A stretch of 64,000 bases of DNA from Paenibacillus sp. BK033 (GTDB taxonomy: Bacteria; Bacillota; Bacilli; Paenibacillales; Paenibacillaceae): assembly GCF_004345425.1 (NCBI RefSeq), contig NZ_SLVP01000004.1, forward strand, positions 124,001-188,000, given 5' to 3'. A program made the translations under genes and the position numbers. Numbering within the stretch: the first letter of the stretch is position 1; each line of letters opens with the position of its first letter. This document shows, in pieces, positions 57,400 through 64,000 of this stretch. The notes beneath the pieces were generated by a model that was not told the origin of the DNA, did no database searches, and worked only from the letters and a program-made list of their open reading frames with translations.

Positions 57400-57948
57400 T
57401 TATAGAAATGCTTTTGAAGGATCGGATTCGGTGTAAACCGAGATCATGACGATCGCGGTATCCTCTCCGATATTCTTTACCGTATGCGGCGTGCAGGCAT
57501 TCCAGCTGAAGGAATCGCCCGCGCTCAATTCGGCTGCATCCTCGCCTTGCTCGATATAGAGGGTTCCCTGAATGACGACATGGACCTCTTCGCCTTCGTG
57601 GGCATGATTTTCTCCGGTCGACGCGCCGGGCGGCAGCTCAACGATCATCATATGGACGTTTTTGGTGGAGCTCAGGTGAGACACCTTCAGCTTGTCCGGC
57701 CCGCTAGTCGTTATCCGGCGCTCATCCTTGCGGACGAGCTGCATTTTTTCCTTTTTATCCAGCAGCAAGTAAGCTAGCGGAACCTCAAGCGCATTTGCAA
57801 TGCTTTGCAGCGTTGTAATCGACGGGGAGGTTTTATTCGTTTCGACCTGGCTCATAAAGCCTTGAGACAAACCGGTCTCCTCGCAAATTTGGGCGATCGT
57901 GATATTCTTCCGCTTGCGGATGGCCCGAATGGTGGAGCCGATATCCAT
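57400..57948 (-). CDS. XRE-family regulator with C-terminal cupin
   Basis: This 182-residue protein has an HTH_3 domain (IRAIRKRKNITIAQICEETGLSQGFMSQVE) and a cupin domain (ENHAHEGEEVHVVIQGTLYIEQG; SWNACTPHTVKNIGED). This is the common metabolic-sensor layout (PuuR-like). ATG at 57948 is preferred; an earlier GTG at 57960 lies on the ribosome binding site. It is divergent from an extradiol dioxygenase gene that it probably regulates via a 10-bp inverted repeat. Confidence 0.92.
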   Translation of the reverse strand: MDIGSTIRAIRKRKNITIAQICEETGLSQGFMSQVETNKTSPSITTLQSIANALEVPLAYLLLDKKEKMQLVRKDERRITTSGPDKLKVSHLSSTKNVHMMIVELPPGASTGENHAHEGEEVHVVIQGTLYIEQGEDAAELSAGDSFSWNACTPHTVKNIGEDTAIVMISVYTESDPSKAFL

Positions 57949-57966
57949 AACGCAGCTCACTCCTCG

Positions 57967-58076
57967 AAATATTAGTGGTACAAAACTAATATTTATATTA
58001 ACAATTTTTCAATTGACAGGCTAGTCGTTGCGGCATTATATTTCTTATAGAAAATAATTATTTTCATTACTAATAT
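57967..58076 (+). promoter_or_regulatory. Divergent region with operator and promoter
   Basis: A perfect inverted repeat AAATATTAGT-N8-ACTAATATTT (57967-57976 and 57985-57994) lies near the XRE gene. The promoter TTGACA (58013-58018), 17 bp, TTATAT (58036-58041) faces the dioxygenase, and a half-site ACTAATAT (58069-58076) lies downstream. Confidence 0.75.
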
Positions 58077-58162
58077 AATTGAAGCAAAACGGATTTCCTG
58101 CGATGGATCAAGGAAGACGCAAGAGGATAAAAACCATAATCATAGATAAGGAGTGAACGGCA

Positions 58163-58933
58163 ATGCTTCCATCTTATTTCTTCGCGCATGGCGCGCCTTC
58201 GATTGTTTTGGAGGATAACAGCTATACGGACTTGCTGAAGTCCTTCGCGGTTAATCATCCAAAGCCGAAGGCCATTGTTCTGTTCTCGGCCCATTGGGAG
58301 GAGAACGTGCAGGCTGTCAGCGCCGTTAAGACGTACAGCACGATTTACGATTTTGGCGGATTCCAGGATGAGCTGTACCGGATGACTTATCCGGCGAAAG
58401 GGGATCGCACCCTGGCGGACCGCATCGTATCCCTGTTTGAATCGCAGGGAATACGGGCGGTAACGGATGAAGAACGCGGCCTGGATCACGGTGCGTGGGC
58501 GGTACTGAAGCTCTTGTATCCGGACGCGGACATTCCGGTTATCGCTTTATCGGTGAACCGGTACCTGACGAACGAGCAGCAGTATCAGATCGGCAAAGCG
58601 ATTGCTGAGCTTAGAGAGCAGGATGTCCTGATGATCGGAAGCGGGGGGACCGTTCATAATCTGCGGGCTTTGAACTGGCGACCGGATGGCGTGGATGAAT
58701 GGGCAGCAAGCTTTGATCAATGGCTGCAGGATCATCTGGAGGCATGGGATCTGGACGCGTTGTTCCATTACCGTACACTCGCTCCTTACGCGACACAAGC
58801 GGTGCCGACAAGCGAGCATTTTATTCCGCTCCTGCTGGCCATGGGGGCGGGGGACGGTACGCGTCAGGCGAGGCTGCTTCACCGCAGCTACCAGTACGGC
58901 AACTTGAGCCTTAGCTGCTGGGAATTTGCCTGA
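58163..58933 (+). CDS. Extradiol ring-cleavage dioxygenase, DODA/YgiD type
   Basis: This 256-residue class III extradiol dioxygenase (LigB superfamily) has FFAHGAPS, LFSAHWEE, GLDHGAWAVLKLLYPDADIPVI, GSGGTVHNLR and SEHFIPLLLAMGA. The His and Asp residues of the metal site are all present. Plant and bacterial relatives cleave DOPA or protocatechuate-like catechols. The real substrate in this organism is unknown. It is divergent from the XRE-cupin regulator. Confidence 0.93.
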   Translation: MLPSYFFAHGAPSIVLEDNSYTDLLKSFAVNHPKPKAIVLFSAHWEENVQAVSAVKTYSTIYDFGGFQDELYRMTYPAKGDRTLADRIVSLFESQGIRAVTDEERGLDHGAWAVLKLLYPDADIPVIALSVNRYLTNEQQYQIGKAIAELREQDVLMIGSGGTVHNLRALNWRPDGVDEWAASFDQWLQDHLEAWDLDALFHYRTLAPYATQAVPTSEHFIPLLLAMGAGDGTRQARLLHRSYQYGNLSLSCWEFA

Positions 58934-58943
58934 TCAAGATGAG

Positions 58944-58984
58944 AAAAGCCCAAGATCCTTGTTCACAGAGGTCTTGGGCTTTTG
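58944..58984 (+). terminator. Terminator after the dioxygenase gene
   Basis: The stem AAAAGCCCAAGA/TCTTGGGCTTTT (58944-58955 and 58972-58983) is a classic terminator. Confidence 0.92.
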
Positions 58985-58987
58985 CTA

Positions 58988-61519
58988 TTATTCTTCCTCT
59001 TCCTCGACGATAACGCGAACCGTGTTAGTAAGCAGGCCTGCCCGGAAGCAAGAGGCCCCATACCGGAATTCGAAAAGAACGGCCGCTTGGTTAAGGACAA
59101 TGCCCCCCATCGGCTCAGCCAGTACGTTCACCTGGAAGGTAAGCCTGCGCGTTACTCCCGGCGCTATTGTGCCAAGCGGAATGCCCGCTTGAGGGTCAGG
59201 CTGCGGAATGCCATCCACGGTAAGGCTTCCCGAGATGTATTGCAGCTGATTGTCGAGCGGATCGTAGAAGATGACGTTGGTTGCGATGATGTCCGTCGAT
59301 AGGTTGGTGAGCATGATATTGTAATGGTAACTTTCCCCGGCCTTGACGATTTGAGCATCGGCTGTTTTGAGGAAGGACGCGTAATCCGATGCCCGAATCA
59401 TGGATACCGGATTGGATATCGTGTTGGATGCGAAGGTTTGCGAGAGAAGCTGCTGATTCGGCAGCAGGAAATCGGCCTTTACTTGCGCGGTATTCGTTAG
59501 CGAGCCGCTCCCCCTTACGAGGATGTCAAACCGGACCAGGATGCTTTCGTTTTGAGCAATCGGCCCAAGACTGATGCCTTCGTTAGGATTGTCATCCAGT
59601 CGAAGCACGTTGTTGACTCGGATGGTTCCCGGAATGAAGACGGCATTGGAAGGAAGGATATCCGTTAATACCGTTCGGCCGGATACCGCGTTGCCATTGT
59701 TGACGACGAAGATGGTATAAGTAATTCGCTGCCCGACAAATAAGGTAAGAGCAAGGAACGTTTTGGAGATGTGCAGGTTAGGGGCGTTCATCACCGTTGT
59801 CCATGGGACCGTCACAAAGCTGGTCGAGACGATCGGCTGAATCGAACCTGTCAAAACCGGAATCGTTACGCCAACAAGCGGCGGAAGCGTAATGCCCGGA
59901 ACGGATATTTGTTGGTTCAGCAACACGCTTCCGTCCGGATCGGTTATTGGCCCCAAATTCGGAACCTGACCCGGTGTCGGCGTTACACCCGGTTTGAAGA
60001 CGGGAAGGACAGGAAGAAAAAGTCCCGGAACAGGCGTTACGCCTGGCAGGGCGTTAACGGAGATATCCCCCGGTGTACACGTTGCGGGTACAGTGCCTGG
60101 CGGAACCGTAACCACAAAGCCTGTATTCGTAATCAGTCCGTTCGGAGGATAGCCCGTAACAAAGGCCTGAAATTGAATCGTGACAACCTGACCGACATTG
60201 ATAATACCGATAACGACCTGTTCCGTAATGTCGACGCCGCTAAAAAAGCCGCCGTCTATCAACAGGCTGGATGGAATGAAGTGAACGCCCGGCGGCAGCG
60301 CCTCCACGATTACGGCTTCTCCCGGAGCGGTTCCTATGTTTGTTACGGTAATCGTATAAGTAATCGTATCTCCAATCTGTGCCGTCGTGACATTAGGGGT
60401 TTTGGTCGCTGTAATAATCGGCCCCGTGACAATCGCAGGCGTTGTTGTTGAAGTAGAGGTTGTGGTTGTGGTTGTCGGCACCGGCGTTGTGCTTGTCGTC
60501 GTGGTCGTTGTTGTGGAGGTGGTGGGAATGGCTGTTGTTGTACTGGACGTGCTCGACGTTGATGAGCTGCTTGATGTCGATGTCGTGCTTGCGGTGGATG
60601 TCGTTGAAGTTGTCGAAGCTGTCGTCGAAGCTGTCGTTGTTGATGTCGTCGACGACGTTGTCGAGGTCGTTGTTGTTGAGGTTGTAGGCGGATTTACATC
60701 CGGCAGACAGCCCATAAAAGGAACATTATGCGCTTCAAGCGTGCCGCCTACATTCGTGAGAGATTGGGCGACAAGCGTACCGTCAATATTGCCGAAGCCG
60801 ATCGCTTCCCAGTTCGCATAGGGAGCAAGTACCGAACCGAGAATCGAAAGATTCTGGTTATAAGCCGTGGTAGCCTGATAGAGGTTCCATAGAATGAATT
60901 GTCCCTCGGATGGGTTAGGCGTAACGCCGTTGCGGAAGATCTGATAGCTGCCGAACCCGACATTGTCATCCCCTACATTAATGAGAATAGTTGAGCCTGC
61001 CGGTGCAATGATATTAATGCCGTTGGCCGTATCGAGCCGCAGCCCGTTGCCGTCCACGTTATTGCCGTTAAACATAAATATGTTAAGAGCCGGATCTGTT
61101 CCGAATAGAAATATGGTACCGAAGTTATTGACCACGGTTCCGTTGACCGGCAGCCCGGCAAGGTTAAGCGATAGTTGGGCCAGCGATTGTTCCGCACCGT
61201 CGAAGTCGACCGGTGTCCCTACAAGAGGCTGGCCAGGCACTCCGTTATTATTGGTCATCGAATAATTGATAACCGTGCCGTTCGGGAATATGGTGGTGTT
61301 CCCCGCGAAGTTGGTTCCCCCCGTAATATTGATATTTCCCCTTACGATAAGGTCCGATCTCGTTGTAGAAACGGGCAGCTTATCGCCTATCCCATAGCTG
61401 TTATAAGTGGCATTGCCGCCAACGGCTACTCTCCCCTCCGAATCAACGAAGGATTGCGTGTGGTTGCCGAACAGAAACAAGTTGAAGCCGTTGGCTGTTC
61501 CGAGATTGACACAAGCCAT
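58988..61519 (-). CDS. Choice-of-anchor A and DUF11 protein with Thr/Ser tract
   Basis: In this 843-residue protein, residues about 1-270 match the choice-of-anchor A domain (ANGFNLFLFGNHTQSFVDSEGRVAVGG; IGFGNIDGTLVAQSL). Residues 279-361 are almost pure Thr/Ser/Ala/Pro. The rest consists of about four DUF11-like beta domains (IGDTITYTITVTNIGTAPGE; VGQRITYTIFVVNNGNAVSG; AGESYHYNIMLTNLSTDI). It ends in EEEEE. There is no signal peptide, LPXTG or S-layer domain. ATG at 61519 follows GGGAGGGG. It may be a spore or cell-surface protein released by another route. Confidence 0.88.
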   Translation of the reverse strand: MACVNLGTANGFNLFLFGNHTQSFVDSEGRVAVGGNATYNSYGIGDKLPVSTTRSDLIVRGNINITGGTNFAGNTTIFPNGTVINYSMTNNNGVPGQPLVGTPVDFDGAEQSLAQLSLNLAGLPVNGTVVNNFGTIFLFGTDPALNIFMFNGNNVDGNGLRLDTANGINIIAPAGSTILINVGDDNVGFGSYQIFRNGVTPNPSEGQFILWNLYQATTAYNQNLSILGSVLAPYANWEAIGFGNIDGTLVAQSLTNVGGTLEAHNVPFMGCLPDVNPPTTSTTTTSTTSSTTSTTTASTTASTTSTTSTASTTSTSSSSSTSSTSSTTTAIPTTSTTTTTTTSTTPVPTTTTTTSTSTTTPAIVTGPIITATKTPNVTTAQIGDTITYTITVTNIGTAPGEAVIVEALPPGVHFIPSSLLIDGGFFSGVDITEQVVIGIINVGQVVTIQFQAFVTGYPPNGLITNTGFVVTVPPGTVPATCTPGDISVNALPGVTPVPGLFLPVLPVFKPGVTPTPGQVPNLGPITDPDGSVLLNQQISVPGITLPPLVGVTIPVLTGSIQPIVSTSFVTVPWTTVMNAPNLHISKTFLALTLFVGQRITYTIFVVNNGNAVSGRTVLTDILPSNAVFIPGTIRVNNVLRLDDNPNEGISLGPIAQNESILVRFDILVRGSGSLTNTAQVKADFLLPNQQLLSQTFASNTISNPVSMIRASDYASFLKTADAQIVKAGESYHYNIMLTNLSTDIIATNVIFYDPLDNQLQYISGSLTVDGIPQPDPQAGIPLGTIAPGVTRRLTFQVNVLAEPMGGIVLNQAAVLFEFRYGASCFRAGLLTNTVRVIVEEEEE
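60437..60685 (-). repeat. Thr/Ser-codon low-complexity tract
   Basis: About 83 codons of ACN/TCN with a few GCN and CCN form an imperfect microsatellite within the choice-of-anchor gene. It reads as a glycosylatable stalk between two structured regions and is prone to length variation. Confidence 0.85.
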
Positions 61520-61634
61520 CCCATTATCCCCTCCCAAGGTCGTTTGTCAGCCGAATTGCACACACCCTAAATACCTATGCATAACCCCTTTGTTTCAGGC
61601 ATAGAAGAAAGTATTATTTCTGATTAAATAAGGG

Positions 61635-62945
61635 GTGAAGGCCATTAAGACGGCTATTTTGACCATGTTCAACGGGTTATCCAAGACTTATTCCTTAGTC
61701 AGCGTGGTGGAAGAGCACCTGCATATGCTGCTGGGCGGCGGAGTAGACGTCAAGGTGCTTGTAAGTCAGGATTGCCCGGACTCCGAACGATACGGCGTCT
61801 ATAGCGATGAACGGATTGAATGGGTGAAAATAACGAACAGACTGCATGGCAACCAAATTCATTGGATGGATTACACGCAGCCTACGGGGAGAGTCCACCC
61901 CAGCTTCTTCCAGGAGGCGGAGGTTATTGCCGACAGCTTGCATGAGGCTTTGCTGGATGTGGACGTTGTGTTCCTCCACGATATCCTGTACCAGGGCTGG
62001 CATCTCGTTCATAATATCGCCGTCCGTCACGTTCAGGCCCGGCTTCCCAGGCTTCGTTTCCTTGCCATGACGCATTCTTACCCGGCCGTCAGGCCGCAGC
62101 GGATGGACTGGCCCCTCTCCGCAAGGTTTTCGCCGCTGCCGAATACGACGTATCTGTATCCGGCCGAGTCGGGGCTTGCCGCGCTTGCGGAGCAATACAT
62201 GGTTCCGATTGAGCAGTGCAGGGCTATCCCTAACAGCCTGAATCTCTTTGGCGGAATGGGAGAAGAAGTGCGGCGGCTTGGAACGCGAACCGATCTGCTG
62301 TCGCCGGACATTCTGGCGGTCTATCCCGGCCGGCTCACGACAGGCAAGCAGCTGGAGAAAGCCGCTGCGCTTCTGGGGGCAATAGGATTGGCGTCGGGCA
62401 AAAGGGTGAAAATGATCTTTTGCGATTTTCCTTCACTGGATATCGAGCCGGCTGCTTACAAACGGAGAATCAGGAGCGAAGGAGAGCTGTACGGTCTTGG
62501 AGGGGAAAACCTTGTATTCACCTCGGAGCAGGGCTGGCCGGATGGCTTCCCGCATTCCGGGGTCATGGATCTGTTTACTTTGAGCAACCTGTTTATATGT
62601 ACCTCTTATTCGGAATCCTTTGGGCTTATTGTGCTGGAGGCAGCCAGCCGGGGCAATATGCTTGTCCTTAATCAGGCGGTCCCGGCCTTGGAGGAGCTGG
62701 GCAGCCGGCTTCATGCGTATTTTATGAGATGGAATGCGAGAGGGTTCGGCGTGGATACGAGGGAGAGCTATCATCCCTCGGAGGAGGCGTATTTGCTCGA
62801 GCATGCGGAGCGGATCGCGGGCCTCATGGCGATTAATCCGGTTCTTCAGGCCAAAACCCTGATTCGCCGGCAATACAACCCGATGTGGATCTGGGAGAAC
62901 CGGCTCAAGCCGTTAATTGAACATCGGCCCATAGCCGAGCAATAA
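61635..62945 (+). CDS. GT4-type glycosyltransferase
   Basis: This 436-residue GT-B glycosyltransferase has a GxGGxx-poor N-lobe, PGRLTTGKQLEKAAALL in the second domain, and CTSYSESFGLIVLEAASRGN (about 315-334), the EX7E-like donor site. The GTG at 61635 is too close to the ribosome binding site. AGGGGTG lies 6 nt from an ATT codon at 61644, whose product would begin MKTAILTMFNGL, so the start may be non-canonical. It is divergent from the Thr/Ser-rich protein, which it may glycosylate. Confidence 0.88.
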   Translation: MKAIKTAILTMFNGLSKTYSLVSVVEEHLHMLLGGGVDVKVLVSQDCPDSERYGVYSDERIEWVKITNRLHGNQIHWMDYTQPTGRVHPSFFQEAEVIADSLHEALLDVDVVFLHDILYQGWHLVHNIAVRHVQARLPRLRFLAMTHSYPAVRPQRMDWPLSARFSPLPNTTYLYPAESGLAALAEQYMVPIEQCRAIPNSLNLFGGMGEEVRRLGTRTDLLSPDILAVYPGRLTTGKQLEKAAALLGAIGLASGKRVKMIFCDFPSLDIEPAAYKRRIRSEGELYGLGGENLVFTSEQGWPDGFPHSGVMDLFTLSNLFICTSYSESFGLIVLEAASRGNMLVLNQAVPALEELGSRLHAYFMRWNARGFGVDTRESYHPSEEAYLLEHAERIAGLMAINPVLQAKTLIRRQYNPMWIWENRLKPLIEHRPIAEQ

Positions 62946-62979
62946 ATGAGGGCTCTCCAACTCCGGAGAGCCCTCATTT
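62944..62979 (+). terminator. Terminator overlapping the glycosyltransferase stop
   Basis: A perfect 15-bp stem AAATGAGGGCTCTCC/GGAGAGCCCTCATTT (62944-62958 and 62965-62979) is present. Confidence 0.9.
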
Positions 62980-63067
62980 ATTGCCGCCATGAATAATTTG
63001 GCAGGCAGGATGGGAATGAATAACCTATCTTTTGCCCTGTGCGAAAGGGAACAACAGGAACGGAATG

Positions 63068-64000
63068 ATGCTTATGAGTGGAAAGGCCAGCAAAATCAAT
63101 ATCGCCCAAATGCTTATGATTTTTGCTTTGACCAACGGTCTTATCGATCATGTCATTGTGAATCCGATGCTCCTCGACGCTTCCGGGCGGGATGCCTGGA
63201 TTACGGTCATCGTGACGGGTGCCGCATTTATCGTATGGTGCTTGCTGCTTACATGGATGATGAGAAAATCCGGGCAGCTGAAGTGGCAGAAGTGGATAGC
63301 GGATAGGACTCATCCCATTGTCTCATGGATTCTGATTCTCCCGGTGTGCGCCATTCTTTATTTGATTGGAGCAACAACCGTTCTCCATACCGTGAAATGG
63401 AACACAACCAACTATCTGCCGGACTCCCCCGCGCTGGTGCTTGTCCTTACTTTAGTTATTATCTGCTTTTTCATTACGGTATGGGGTCTGCGCTCTATTG
63501 CGATAACGGCGGGCGTATTGTTTCCCATTGTCTGCGCATTGGGGGTATTCGTCAGCGTCTTTAATCACTCGGAAAAGGACTACAGGCTGCTGACTCCGAT
63601 TCTGGAGCACGGATGGGCGCCTGTTGCTGACGGCATTTTGTATGCGGCAAGCGGTTATATCGAGGTTGTTTTCCTGCTTCTCTTGCAGCATAGGCTAAGC
63701 GAAAAAATCAAAATGTGGCAGGTCCTCCTCTACAGCCTGTTTATTGTAGGAATTATGCTGGGCCCAATCGTTGGGGCTATTACCGAATTCGGTCCCAGGG
63801 AAGCGGCCAATCAGATGACCTCGCCTTACGAGCAGTGGCGTTTGGTGAAGGTGGGGCAATATATCGAGCATGTCGATTTCTTCTCGATCTTTCAATGGAT
63901 GTCGGGGGCATGTATTCGCATATGCATTGCGGTGTATCTCTTGACCGATGTTCTGAAGATGACGGGGAATGTCCGCAAATGGACAACGGCCATAATTATG
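63068..64000 (+). CDS. GerAB-type spore germination permease, 5' part
   Basis: An open frame of 311 codons runs off the right edge without a stop. It encodes about eight to nine membrane helices. MLMIFALTNGLIDHVIVNPMLL, DAWITVIVTGAAFIVWCLLLTW, WGLRSIAITAGVLFPIV and LLQHRLSEKIKMWQ match GerAB/endospore germination permeases (APC superfamily). These bind the germinant in the GerA-type receptor. ATG at 63068 follows AGGAA; two nearby ATGs (63065, 63074) are alternatives. GerAA and GerAC partners should lie beyond the window. Confidence 0.85.
   Translation, partial: MLMSGKASKINIAQMLMIFALTNGLIDHVIVNPMLLDASGRDAWITVIVTGAAFIVWCLLLTWMMRKSGQLKWQKWIADRTHPIVSWILILPVCAILYLIGATTVLHTVKWNTTNYLPDSPALVLVLTLVIICFFITVWGLRSIAITAGVLFPIVCALGVFVSVFNHSEKDYRLLTPILEHGWAPVADGILYAASGYIEVVFLLLLQHRLSEKIKMWQVLLYSLFIVGIMLGPIVGAITEFGPREAANQMTSPYEQWRLVKVGQYIEHVDFFSIFQWMSGACIRICIAVYLLTDVLKMTGNVRKWTTAIIM

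Noticed and set aside
60387-60821. Val-rich open frame on the plus strand
   Set aside because: It is the complement of the Thr/Ser codon tract (ACN/TCN gives GTN/GAN) and has no independent support.

Overview
The window looks like chromosomal DNA of a spore-forming Firmicute of the Paenibacillus type. GC content is moderate, ribosome binding sites are strong GGAGG-type sites, serS carries a T-box leader, there is a classical 7-1-7 Fur box, a GerAB-type germination permease lies at the right edge, and many one- and two-component regulators sit beside their target genes. No rRNA, tRNA, CRISPR array, prophage or insertion sequence was found. Most transcription units end in clear stem-loop terminators.

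Left part (1-11.5 kb): a response regulator/histidine kinase pair with the start of an ABC transporter ATPase; an AraC regulator divergent from an alpha-L-fucosidase; four TGCA-N5-TGCA palindromes; serS with its T-box; and a Nudix gene divergent from a five-gene operon. That operon encodes an NrtR-like Nudix regulator, a NADAR protein, a PARG-type macrodomain protein, an AAC(3)-family acetyltransferase and an unrecognised protein. Three ADP-ribose-handling proteins in a row make it one of the most interesting loci here.

Middle part (11.5-38.6 kb): a DeoR regulator divergent from an eight-gene catabolic and uptake operon (creatininase family, NMT1-type ABC transporter, FAD oxidoreductase, two cytosine deaminase-like amidohydrolases, flavodoxin), probably for an N-heterocycle. 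Next come two tandem secreted proteins resembling helveticin J, a GPH-type transporter, a Tet-like ribosomal protection protein, and MerR- and TetR-controlled NAD(P)-binding proteins with readable operators. Assorted household genes follow (GNAT, DUF2306, ECF sigma factor, MFS, WYL regulator, lipase, MazG, LOG).

Right part (38.6-64 kb): a cell-envelope locus of glycosyltransferase-GtrA, phosphodiester glycosidase, kinase and regulator, and a divergent VTC-domain/DUF4956/beta-helix lipoprotein operon. Three of its promoters share the same box at the same distance from the -10, so it appears to be one regulon. After it lie a sulfatase, an orphan BceB-like permease with a MerR regulator, a run of small SRPBCC/GNAT/YdeI/MmcQ genes, a Fur-controlled siderophore-binding lipoprotein, a DHA2 efflux pump, an XRE-cupin regulator divergent from an extradiol dioxygenase, and a large Thr/Ser-rich surface-type protein without a signal peptide. 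That protein is divergent from a glycosyltransferase and precedes the GerAB-type gene.
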